A stretch of 23,578 nucleotides of DNA from JACMLD01 sp033761915 (GTDB taxonomy: Bacteria; Bacteroidota; Bacteroidia; Chitinophagales; Chitinophagaceae): positions 1-23,578 of the forward strand of contig JANRMC010000121.1 of assembly GCA_033761915.1 (NCBI GenBank), in the 5' to 3' direction. The notes below the pieces were generated by a model that ran no database searches, was not told where the DNA came from, and saw nothing but the letters and a program-made list of their open reading frames with translations. Made by a program: the position numbers and the translations under genes. Below are positions 6,839 to 13,644 of this stretch, piece by piece. The number at the start of each line of letters is the position of its first letter. The stretch's first letter is position 1.

Positions 6839-8074
6839 ATGAATAAACAGGCACAGCCATCCATATTTAACATTGCGGTTGTTGTAGCTGCATTAGGCTA
6901 TTTTGTTGATATCTATGATTTGTTGTTGTTTGGCATCATTAGAATTCCAAGTTTACGTACTTTGGGTTTAAGTGAAGCACAAATACTTACAGACGGAGAG
7001 TCTATTTTACAATGGCAGATGTGGGGGCTATTGTTAGGGGGGATTGTAGCAGGAGTCATTGGAGATAAAAGGGGCAGGTTGAGCGTTTTGTTTGGCTCAA
7101 TTATTTTGTACTCTCTTGCAAACATCGCTAATGGATTTGTACAAACTGTAGATCAGTATAAACTAATAAGATTTATAGCAGGGTTAGGTCTTGCAGGCGA
7201 ATTAGGGGCGGGTATAACATTAGTGTCAGAACTTACACCTAAAAGCAAAAGGGGTGTTGCCACTTCTTTGGTGGCTGGAATTGGTTTAACAGGTGCTGTT
7301 GTGGCTTTCGTAATGAAACAGAACTTTCATTGGCGCACTTGTTATTTCATTGGCGGAGGGTTAGGATTGCTATTGCTTGTTTTACGCATTTCTGTTTTTG
7401 AATCAGGTATGTTTCATCAGGTTAAGCAAATGAAAATACAACGTGGCAATTTCTTTATGTTGTTTACTAACGCAGATCGCTTTAAAAGATATTTATGCGG
7501 TATATTAATTGGATTGCCAACATGGTTTGTAATAGGGGTATTGGTTACTTTTTCAAATGAGTTTGGAAAGCAGTTTAATATCAAAGAACCTATTGATCCA
7601 GGTAAGGCCATTATGTTTGCTTATGCTGCTATTTCCTTGGGAGATATTATAATTGGATTGGTAAGTCAGTGGTTTAAAAGCCGTAAAAAAGCTTTGTATT
7701 TGTTTTATGGTATTACCATATTATTTATGGTGTTATTTTTTACATCTTTATACAATGGGTCGGCTAATGCAATGTATTGGATTTGTGCAGGCCTTGGCTT
7801 TGGTACTGGCTTTTGGGCAATTTTTGTTACCATGGGGGCAGAACAGTTTGGTACTAACCTAAGAGCAACAGCCGCTACAACCATTCCTAATATGGTTAGA
7901 GGTATGTTGGCTATTTTCATATTACCCCTGTTTAAATACCTACGTTCTTTAGAAGGGGTGGGTTTTGTAAAGGGAGGAATTTATGCGGCAATAATTATTA
8001 TGATTATAACTATGATTGCTGCTTTCTTTACCAGAGAAACCTTTCACAAAGACCTTAATTATATTGAAGAATAA
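6839..8074 (+). CDS. MFS transporter
   Basis: A 411-residue major-facilitator permease with about 12 helices. Marks: an Asp-containing TM1 (YFVDIYDLLLFGI), the loop 2-3 motif GDKRGRLS at 75-82, the TM4 segment IRFIAGLGLAGELGAGITLV, and in the second half GLGFGTGFWAIFVTMGAEQF with NLRATAATTIPNMVRG. These fit the metabolite:H+ symporter / sugar-acid branch; the actual substrate is unknown. It sits between DedA and GT9 in the same direction with short gaps, so co-transcription is likely. Base use is odd: sampled lines are near 37% G+C against about 45-50% in neighbours, with more ATA, TTG and AGA codons, which suggests different ancestry or relaxed selection. Confidence 0.9.
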   Translation: MNKQAQPSIFNIAVVVAALGYFVDIYDLLLFGIIRIPSLRTLGLSEAQILTDGESILQWQMWGLLLGGIVAGVIGDKRGRLSVLFGSIILYSLANIANGFVQTVDQYKLIRFIAGLGLAGELGAGITLVSELTPKSKRGVATSLVAGIGLTGAVVAFVMKQNFHWRTCYFIGGGLGLLLLVLRISVFESGMFHQVKQMKIQRGNFFMLFTNADRFKRYLCGILIGLPTWFVIGVLVTFSNEFGKQFNIKEPIDPGKAIMFAYAAISLGDIIIGLVSQWFKSRKKALYLFYGITILFMVLFFTSLYNGSANAMYWICAGLGFGTGFWAIFVTMGAEQFGTNLRATAATTIPNMVRGMLAIFILPLFKYLRSLEGVGFVKGGIYAAIIIMIITMIAAFFTRETFHKDLNYIEE

Positions 8075-8103
8075 ATGATGGGTTCATTAAACCGGAACGG
8101 GCT

Positions 8104-9102
8104 ATGAAATTTCTGATCATTCGCTTTTCCTCTATTGGAGATATTGTGCTGGCTTCACCGGTATTCCGCTGTTTAAAAACACAGGCGCAAACAGCCGAAG
8201 TTCATTTATTAACCAAGCAATCTTTTAAAGCGGTTACAGAAGCTAACCCTTATATTGACCGCTTCTTTTATTTTGATAAAGATTTAAATGCGGTAATTAA
8301 CCAGCTTAAGCTGGAGGATTATGATTATGTAATAGACCTGCATAATAATATCCGCTCTAACCGTGTAAAGCGGGCCTTAAAAAAACAATCTTTTACCATT
8401 AATAAACTATCGGTTGAAAAATTTTTATTAACCCGTTTTGGTATTAACCGCATGCCCGCCCGGCATATAACACAAAGAAGCCTGGATACAGTTGCGGCCT
8501 TTGGCGTTAAAGATGATGGCTTGGGCCTGGATTACTTTATACCGCCCGGTGCTTTTATTAAAGACAATGATATACCCACCGCTCACCAGGCTGGTTATAT
8601 TGCATTGGTAATTGGTGCTTCATATTTTACCAAGCGCCTGCCACAGGAAAAGCTGCAACAACTTTGTGCTCTTATAGATCATCCCATTATTTTATTAGGA
8701 GGAAAAGAAGAAAAAGAAATTGGAGATGCCATTGCCGCAACCGACCCGGTTAAAATTTACAATGCCTGCGGTAAGTTTAGTTTAAACGAAAGTGCCGATC
8801 TGGTGCGCCGTTCAAAACTGGTTATTTCTCACGATACGGGTTTGCAATATATAGCCTGTGCATATAAAAAACCGGTGCTGGCTATTTGGGGGGCTACTTC
8901 TCCCAAGCTGGCTGTAGAACCTTACTATGGCAGCAAAGAAACAGCAACCCATTGGTATGAAAATATTATAGTACCTCATTTAAGTTGCCAGCCCTGCAGT
9001 AACTATGGCACAAAAAAATGCCCCAAAGGGCATTTTAAATGTATGCAACAGCAAGATATACCACTGATTGCTGAAAAAGCTTTAAAGCGCATCAGGGGTT
9101 AG
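8104..9102 (+). CDS. Glycosyltransferase family 9 (ADP-heptose:LPS heptosyltransferase-like)
   Basis: A 332-residue GT-B enzyme. The N-terminus FLIIRFSSIGDIVLASPVFR is the GT9 acceptor-side signature. The C-terminal donor domain contains VISHDTGLQYIACAYKKPVL and AIWGATSPK, matching the HDSG...A...P-x-[LV]-x-[LI]-[FW]-G block. It ends with a cysteine-rich segment, CQPCSNYGTKKCPKGHFKCM, usual in this family. It is a cytoplasmic, membrane-peripheral enzyme that probably adds a heptose or related sugar to lipopolysaccharide core. Its stop is only 4 bp from the stop of the convergent repeat-protein gene, and no terminator lies between them. It is likely the third gene of the DedA-MFS-GT9 unit. Confidence 0.93.
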   Translation: MKFLIIRFSSIGDIVLASPVFRCLKTQAQTAEVHLLTKQSFKAVTEANPYIDRFFYFDKDLNAVINQLKLEDYDYVIDLHNNIRSNRVKRALKKQSFTINKLSVEKFLLTRFGINRMPARHITQRSLDTVAAFGVKDDGLGLDYFIPPGAFIKDNDIPTAHQAGYIALVIGASYFTKRLPQEKLQQLCALIDHPIILLGGKEEKEIGDAIAATDPVKIYNACGKFSLNESADLVRRSKLVISHDTGLQYIACAYKKPVLAIWGATSPKLAVEPYYGSKETATHWYENIIVPHLSCQPCSNYGTKKCPKGHFKCMQQQDIPLIAEKALKRIRG

Positions 9103-9106
9103 TAGT

Positions 9107-9673
9107 TTATTTAATATGCGTGCCTGTAAAATTTCCTTCTTTGTCAAACAGGTTATAACCCACCATACCATCTGCACAGATGTATTCGCCGGTCCATTTA
9201 CCATCCATATTAAAACGGTTGAAAGTGCCTTTGCCGGTTTTAATGTAGAAGAAGGCCCAGTTGGCTTCTTTGTCAAACTCCAGTAACAGGTCCTGGCTGT
9301 AAACAGTTATGTAGCCGGTATGCTCATCTTCGGCGTTAAATGTATACATCCCCTTCCAGCTGTAATGGCGGGGCGACAGGTTGATGGTGAACATGGGGTT
9401 GAGCTCATTATTCACTAACGGATTGATGTTGCTATTGCCTTGCGGACTGATAGCAGATACATTCTCCGGATTAATAGTTTTGTTTTTTACCGGGTTAATG
9501 CTCCAGTTAAACTTGGGGTTAATTACCGGGTTGTGTTTGGGATGTATGACCAGGTTATGAGCGGGGCTCAGGTTCATATCGTGTTTCGGACAATGTTTGG
9601 CATCTAATTGTTGTGCCGCAGCAACTACCACCGTAAATAACAGTAAGAAGAAGAGTGTAAATTTTTTCTCCAT
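9107..9673 (-). CDS. Secreted octapeptide-repeat protein of unknown function
   Basis: The 188-residue product is not a family I can name. It has a Sec signal peptide (MEKKFTLFFLLLFTVVVAAA, cut near AQQ). Residues 29-101 carry ten prolines exactly eight residues apart (29, 37, 45, and so on to 101), giving nine units near N-x-x-I-N-P-x-x, for example HNPVINPK, FNWSINPV, KNKTINPE. The C-terminal 85 residues are aromatic and acidic, with repeated short strand-like pieces (GKGTFNRFNMDGKWTGEYI, YNLFDKEGNFTGTHI) resembling a small beta domain. Such a strict period suggests a solenoid or extended surface structure. It is convergent with GT9. A -7 box TATTTTTG lies at 9761-9768, giving a leader of about 80 nt. 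Confidence 0.85.
   Translation of the reverse strand: MEKKFTLFFLLLFTVVVAAAQQLDAKHCPKHDMNLSPAHNLVIHPKHNPVINPKFNWSINPVKNKTINPENVSAISPQGNSNINPLVNNELNPMFTINLSPRHYSWKGMYTFNAEDEHTGYITVYSQDLLLEFDKEANWAFFYIKTGKGTFNRFNMDGKWTGEYICADGMVGYNLFDKEGNFTGTHIK
9371..9586 (-). repeat. Nine tandem 24-bp units encoding the octapeptide repeat
   Basis: Codons 30-101 of the secreted protein. Proline is kept at every eighth residue, Asn or Ser precedes it, and most units have Asn at position 2-3. The DNA units have diverged, so the repeat is old and kept at the protein level. Confidence 0.85.
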
Positions 9674-9760
9674 GAAAACAGTTGTTTTGTGATTTTTTAA
9701 AAGCTAAGCAAGCTTTAAAGGGGCAGGAAATTTCATGGAATTGATTGGTGTGTGGATGTA

Positions 9761-9768
9761 CAAAAATA
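9761..9768 (-). promoter_or_regulatory. Possible -7 box of the octapeptide-repeat gene
   Basis: TATTTTTG on minus fully matches TAnnTTTG. No convincing TTTG was found 16-21 nt upstream, so support is partial. Confidence 0.35.
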
Positions 9769-9849
9769 ATCATATAAGTTGTATTTAATAGTAATATTTT
9801 CGTTGCTGATATTTTTTTTAAAAGATACCTGCTTACCAGTGGTTTAGAA

Positions 9850-9910
9850 GTTGAAGTGTGCGACGCAACGATGTTTAACCGGAGTTACCAGCGCTGGTAA
9901 CCTAAAAATA
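9850..9910 (+). repeat. Interspersed repeat, copy D
   Basis: GTTGAAGTGTGCGACGCAAC, GATGTTTAACCGGAGTTACC, AGCGCTGGTAACCTAAAAAT. This copy matches the consensus closely and contains a perfect 18-bp palindrome at 9884-9901 (GTTACCAGC joined to GCTGGTAAC). The distal end lies 8 bp before the deoC ATG. Confidence 0.88.
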
Positions 9911-9918
9911 ATGGGGCT

Positions 9919-10593
9919 ATGAATATTGGGGCTTATATAGACCATACCATACTTAAACCCACCACCACTTTGGCGGAGGTGGAGCAACTATGTACCGAGG
10001 CGGTTACTTATGGTTTTGCTGCTGTGTGTGTGCCGCCTCCGTTTGTTAAACGGGCGGCTGCATTATTAAAACCCACAACGGTTAAAGTGGCTACTGTGGT
10101 GGGGTTTCCGTTTGGGTACGCAGCTACAGAAGCTAAGATGGCAGAAACTATTATGGCGCTGGTAGATGGCGCTAATGAAATAGATATGGTGATTAATTTA
10201 ATTGCCCTGCGTATGGGCGATTGGAGCTTTATTAGCCATGAAGTGCACCATCTGAAAGAAGTGGCGCATAAAAAACAGGCTGCTTTAAAAGTAATTATAG
10301 AAAGTGGCATTTTAACTGATGAAGAAATTATTAATTGCTGCAACCTCTTAGGCCCATTGGGTATAGATTTTATGAAGACCAGCACTGGCTATGCAGAAAA
10401 AGGAGCCAGTGTGGCGGCGGTGCAACTGATGCGGCAGCATTTACCGTCTGGTGTACAGATTAAAGCATCTGGCGGTATAAGAACCTATGAATTTGCCAGA
10501 GAACTGGTAGCCGCCGGAGCCACCAGGTTGGGTTGCAGTGCCAGTGTGGGTATTGTAAAAGGCGATCCGGATTTTAACAATGATAACTATTAG
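9919..10593 (+). CDS. deoC: Deoxyribose-phosphate aldolase
   Basis: A 224-residue class I aldolase that splits 2-deoxyribose-5-phosphate into glyceraldehyde-3-phosphate and acetaldehyde in deoxynucleoside salvage; cytoplasmic. The catalytic set is complete: Asp89 in NEIDMVIN, the Schiff-base Lys153 in DFMKTSTGYAEKGA, and Lys182 in IKASGGIRTY, plus the phosphate-binding end ATRLGCSASVGIV. The N-terminal IDHTILKP and the VATVVGFPFG strand are typical. Length is normal for the short bacterial form. The start ATG overlaps the stop of a three-codon frame at 9911-9922 (ATG GGG CTA TGA), which may be chance. Repeat copy D occupies the leader. Other deo genes are not in the window, so this is a solitary copy next to a SPOR gene. 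Confidence 0.97.
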   Translation: MNIGAYIDHTILKPTTTLAEVEQLCTEAVTYGFAAVCVPPPFVKRAAALLKPTTVKVATVVGFPFGYAATEAKMAETIMALVDGANEIDMVINLIALRMGDWSFISHEVHHLKEVAHKKQAALKVIIESGILTDEEIINCCNLLGPLGIDFMKTSTGYAEKGASVAAVQLMRQHLPSGVQIKASGGIRTYEFARELVAAGATRLGCSASVGIVKGDPDFNNDNY

Positions 10594-10602
10594 TTTTGGC
10601 AA

Positions 10603-10610
10603 TAATTTTG
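10603..10610 (+). promoter_or_regulatory. Possible -7 box of the SPOR gene
   Basis: TAATTTTG matches TAnnTTTG and lies 10 bp after the deoC stop. No good -33 box at the right distance; a start of transcription near 10617 would leave a very short leader. Confidence 0.3.
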
Positions 10611-10625
10611 CCAGTTGAAATAACT

Positions 10626-11066
10626 ATGACACACATGAAATATTTGCTGATATTGGCTGCTGGTTTATTGATAGGGTGTTGCCTGCAGGCGCAAGCCGAT
10701 ACAGCTACTGTTTTGGTACATAAAGATGCCCGGTTGGATATGCTGGTAAAGAAGCAGGCACAGATAAATGAAGAAACCACCCGCGATGCCCGCCGCAGTG
10801 CACCAGGTTACCGCATACAGGTAATAAATACCAGCGACCGCACTGCTGCCATTAATGCCAAAACAAAAGTGTACCAGCTATACCCCGAGTTAAAAGCATA
10901 CCTCTTATACCAGGCTCCCTACTTCCGGTTAAAAGTGGGTAATTTTAAAGAACGTAAAGAAGCAGAAGAATACCTTAAAATGCTTTCAAAAGAATTTCCA
11001 CGCGGCGTAAATATTGTAAGAGATATGATTGAAGTAAAACCTGAAAAAGCCGAAGGAGATAAGTAA
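10626..11066 (+). CDS. Exported SPOR-domain protein
   Basis: A small protein (146 residues from 10626, or 143 from the ATG at 10635). The N-terminus MKYLLILAAGLLIGCCLQAQ is a signal sequence; LIGC fits a lipobox, but LQAQA could equally be a signal-peptidase I site, so lipidation is uncertain. The C-terminal part from about residue 55 is a SPOR fold: GYRIQVINTSDRTAAINAKT, then PYFRLKVGNFKERKEAEEYL and EFPRGVNIVRDMIEV, with the alternating strand-helix pattern and the VGNF turn. SPOR domains bind denuded peptidoglycan at division sites. A frame upstream opens at 10596, but nothing supports it. It follows deoC by about 30 bp and may be read through from it. Confidence 0.85.
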   Translation: MTHMKYLLILAAGLLIGCCLQAQADTATVLVHKDARLDMLVKKQAQINEETTRDARRSAPGYRIQVINTSDRTAAINAKTKVYQLYPELKAYLLYQAPYFRLKVGNFKERKEAEEYLKMLSKEFPRGVNIVRDMIEVKPEKAEGDK

Positions 11067-11082
11067 ACGGCTTTCCGTTTTT
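11065..11082 (+). terminator. Short hairpin after the SPOR gene, possible weak terminator
   Basis: AAACGG, loop CTTT, CCGTTT, then TT, starting at the SPOR stop codon. Only a 6-bp stem. Its T-tract runs into the TTTG -33 box of the next gene. Confidence 0.4.
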
Positions 11083-11107
11083 GGTTGTGCTATTGTAGTT
11101 ATCTTTG
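11080..11107 (+). promoter_or_regulatory. Promoter of the M20D amidohydrolase
   Basis: TTTG at 11080-11083, a 16-nt spacer, then TATCTTTG at 11100-11107, a full match. The leader is about 25 nt to ATG 11140. Confidence 0.6.
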
Positions 11108-11139
11108 CCACATTCAATTTTTATAATAAGCACGCCAAC

Positions 11140-12324
11140 ATGCTGCAACAACAAATTAAAGAGCTGGCCCGTATATATGCTCCTGAATTTATTACGGTAA
11201 GGCACCACCTGCATGCAAATCCTGAACTGAGTTATAAAGAGTTTGAAACCTGCCAGTATATACAGCAGCAATTAACTGCCATGGGTATTTCTTTTGAAAC
11301 CATGGCCACCACCGGTGTGGTGGGTTTAATACAGGGAAAAAACCCTGATAAAAGAGTAGTTGCCCTGCGGGCAGATATTGATGCCCTGCCCATTGAAGAG
11401 GAAAATAAAATTGCCTACGCATCCAAAAACAAAGGCATTATGCATGCCTGCGGGCACGATGTGCACACCACCGTTTTACTGGGGGCCGCTAAAATTTTAA
11501 ACGAATTAAAGAATGCGTGGGAAGGCACAGTTAAATTAATTTTTCAACCTGGCGAAGAGCGCAACCCCGGCGGCGCCAGTATAATGATTAAAGAAGGTGT
11601 GTTAGAAAATCCCAAACCACAATGCATTTTTGGTTTGCACGTGCACCCCGGCCTGCCAATTGGTAAATTAAGTTTCAGGGGAGGTAAGGTAATGGCCAGT
11701 GCCGATGAATTGTATTTTACCATACGCAGCAAAGGAGGCCATGCCGCAGGCCCGCATTTAACAGCCGACACAATTTTAATTGCCTCTCATCTAATAATTG
11801 CCCTGCAACAGGTTATCAGCCGTAACAGAGATCCGTTGCAGCACTCCGTGTTATCCATTACATCATTTCAGGGCGGGCATACCACCAATGTTATTCCGCA
11901 CGAAGTAAAACTGATGGGTACTTTCCGTGCCATGGATGAAGAATGGCGGTTTAAAGCACATGAATTAATACGCACCATTGCAAAAAGCGTGGTGGAAGGA
12001 ATGGGGGCCGAATTAGAAATGCATATTGATGTGGGTTACCCTACGGTGTTTAATAACGAAGCACTGAACGATAAAGCAAGAACCCTTGCAGAGAAATACA
12101 TGGGTGCGGCTAATGTAGAAACCACAGAGCTGAGAATGGGGGCCGAAGATTTTGGTTATTACTCGCAGGTAATACCCGGTTGTTTTTACCGCCTGGGCGT
12201 ACGCAATGAGGCCATGGGCATTACCAGCGGTGTGCATACGCCCACATTTAACATTGATGAAAGTGCTATTGAAACCGGCATGGGTATGATGGCATGGTTA
12301 GGCAGTACGGTGGTTACACAATAG
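11140..12324 (+). CDS. M20D-family metal-dependent amidohydrolase (N-acyl amino acid / hippurate hydrolase type)
   Basis: A 394-residue zinc-type aminoacylase. Order of motifs: RHHLHANPELSYKEFET; RADIDALPIEE with Asp79; the metal-binding MHACGHDVHTTVLLGAA (Cys104, His106, catalytic Asp107); FQPGEERNPGGA (Glu139-Glu140); GLHVHPGLPIG (His167); the lid segment with SKGGHAAGPHLTAD; and AEDFGYYSQVIPGCFYRLG near the end with its metal-binding His further on (SGVHTP). No signal peptide is seen, so it acts in the cytoplasm, cutting N-acylated amino acids or related amides. It has its own promoter. The stop TAG lies at the edge of repeat copy E. Confidence 0.95.
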   Translation: MLQQQIKELARIYAPEFITVRHHLHANPELSYKEFETCQYIQQQLTAMGISFETMATTGVVGLIQGKNPDKRVVALRADIDALPIEEENKIAYASKNKGIMHACGHDVHTTVLLGAAKILNELKNAWEGTVKLIFQPGEERNPGGASIMIKEGVLENPKPQCIFGLHVHPGLPIGKLSFRGGKVMASADELYFTIRSKGGHAAGPHLTADTILIASHLIIALQQVISRNRDPLQHSVLSITSFQGGHTTNVIPHEVKLMGTFRAMDEEWRFKAHELIRTIAKSVVEGMGAELEMHIDVGYPTVFNNEALNDKARTLAEKYMGAANVETTELRMGAEDFGYYSQVIPGCFYRLGVRNEAMGITSGVHTPTFNIDESAIETGMGMMAWLGSTVVTQ

Positions 12325-12383
12325 ATTTTTTTTGTAACCAGCAGCAGCAACAATGGCAGCATCCTTGCGTCGCACCATTCAAC
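12321..12383 (-). repeat. Interspersed repeat, copy E
   Basis: Read on minus: GTTGAATGGTGCGACGCAAG, GATGCTGCCATTGTTGCTGC, TGCTGGTTAC. The distal end contains the M20D stop codon. It shares the variant GAATGGTGCG with copy F and no other copy. Confidence 0.85.
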
Positions 12384-12491
12384 GGTAAAACAAAGGGCTG
12401 CAAAAATAGTTGTGTTGCAGCGGTACTTAAGTTTAGTCAGACCTGTACAGTGTTTTTTATCAGGCTTATTATATATACTAAATAGCTTGTC

Positions 12492-13493
12492 TTGCAAACT
12501 TCACAGGAAAATTTTAAGATACAAAAGCTGGTGGTTACCGTTGCGGTACTGCTGTTTATTATTAAAATAGCGGCTTTCTTACTCACAAAATCGGTGGCCA
12601 TATTAACCGATGCATTAGAAAGCACCGCTAATGTAATAGCCGGGTTTATTGGTTTATACAGTTTATATGTGGCTGCCAAGCCCCGCGATGCCGACCATCC
12701 TTACGGACATGGAAAAGCAGAGTTTGTTTCAGCAGCCGTAGAAGGCACACTCATTTTAATGGCTGGCGGTATTATTATTTATGAAGCCATCATTAATTTT
12801 ATAAACCCGCACCCCCTGCAACAATTAGATTATGGTATAATACTGGTTGCCATAACAGCCATTATCAATTATGCCGTAGGTTACTTTAGTATAAAAAAAG
12901 GGCAAAAAAATAATTCATTGGCACTTATTGCCAGTGGTAAACATTTGCAAAGCGATACCTATTCTACGTTAGGGTTAATAGCCGGCCTGGCCCTTATTTA
13001 TTTTACACAACTCAATTGGATTGATAGCGCTGTGGCAATTTTGTTTGCCTTCTTTATAATTTATACGGGTTATAAAATACTGCGTACATCATTGGCCGGC
13101 ATTATGGATGAAGCCGATCAAGAGCTGATTGAAAAACTGGTGGAGCTTTTAAATGCACACAGAAATGAAAACTGGGTAGACCTGCACAACCTGCGGGTTA
13201 TTAAATATGGCGGGCAATTACATGTGGACTGTCATTTAACAGTACCCTGGTATTTAAACGTACACGAAGCGCATAAAGAAATAGATCAGTTGAGTTCTAT
13301 TATACGCACAGAGTTTGGCGATGCCCTGGAATTGTTTGTGCATTCTGATGGCTGCCTGGATTTTAGTTGCGCTATTTGTACCAAAAAAGATTGTGCAGTG
13401 CGCAAACAGGCATTTGAGAAAAAAATTACGTGGACCTATGAAAACATCATTTCAGATGCAAAGCACCAACTGACACAAGAAGCGGGTAATTGA
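12492..13493 (+). CDS. Cation diffusion facilitator (CDF) metal efflux protein
   Basis: A 333-residue CDF transporter that exports divalent metals (Zn, Fe, Mn or similar) by proton antiport. Six helices are visible. The TM2 site is SVAILTDALESTANVIAG (Asp40), followed by the HPYGHGKAEF loop (69-78); the TM5 site is HLQSDTYSTLG (His151, Asp155). The C-terminal cytoplasmic domain has VDLHNLRVIKYGGQLHVDCH and HEAHKEIDQL. Odd feature: a terminal Cys cluster at 288, 293, 296 and 301 (CLDFSCAICTKKDC), a possible extra metal-sensing site. The start is TTG at 12492: the frame is closed by TAG at 12483-12485, and no ATG or GTG precedes TM1. Repeats E and F flank this gene as a matched inverted pair. 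Confidence 0.92.
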   Translation: MQTSQENFKIQKLVVTVAVLLFIIKIAAFLLTKSVAILTDALESTANVIAGFIGLYSLYVAAKPRDADHPYGHGKAEFVSAAVEGTLILMAGGIIIYEAIINFINPHPLQQLDYGIILVAITAIINYAVGYFSIKKGQKNNSLALIASGKHLQSDTYSTLGLIAGLALIYFTQLNWIDSAVAILFAFFIIYTGYKILRTSLAGIMDEADQELIEKLVELLNAHRNENWVDLHNLRVIKYGGQLHVDCHLTVPWYLNVHEAHKEIDQLSSIIRTEFGDALELFVHSDGCLDFSCAICTKKDCAVRKQAFEKKITWTYENIISDAKHQLTQEAGN

Positions 13494-13547
13494 ACAACGT
13501 AGCCTTGTGTGAAAAACGAAACGGTTACCGGTGCCCAAAGCGATGCT

Positions 13548-13611
13548 GTTGAATGGTGCGACGCAACCACAGTTGCCCAAAGTACCAATGCTGGTTACAC
13601 AATTATAAAAA
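13548..13611 (+). repeat. Interspersed repeat, copy F
   Basis: GTTGAATGGTGCGACGCAAC, CACAGTTGCCCAAAGTACCA, ATGCTGGTTACACAATTATA. The distal end faces the M20 dipeptidase start. TGCCCAAAG occurs twice, at 13532 and 13574, a small direct duplication around the core. Confidence 0.85.
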
Positions 13612-13644
13612 CCTAACTATATTCGCGGCAATAAAACTATTGTT

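Noticed and set aside
9871..9905. A short peptide encoded by the repeats from the ATG in ACGATG (MFNRSYQRW in D, similar starts MLNS.. in C1 and MFNS.. in G)
   Set aside because: The frame is not kept: A lacks the ATG, and B and C2 stop after three codons (MLL, MTP). Conservation is at the DNA level.
12361..13560. A transposon with the E and F cores as terminal inverted repeats
   Set aside because: No transposase is present and no target-site duplication was recognised; only a cassette hypothesis is kept.
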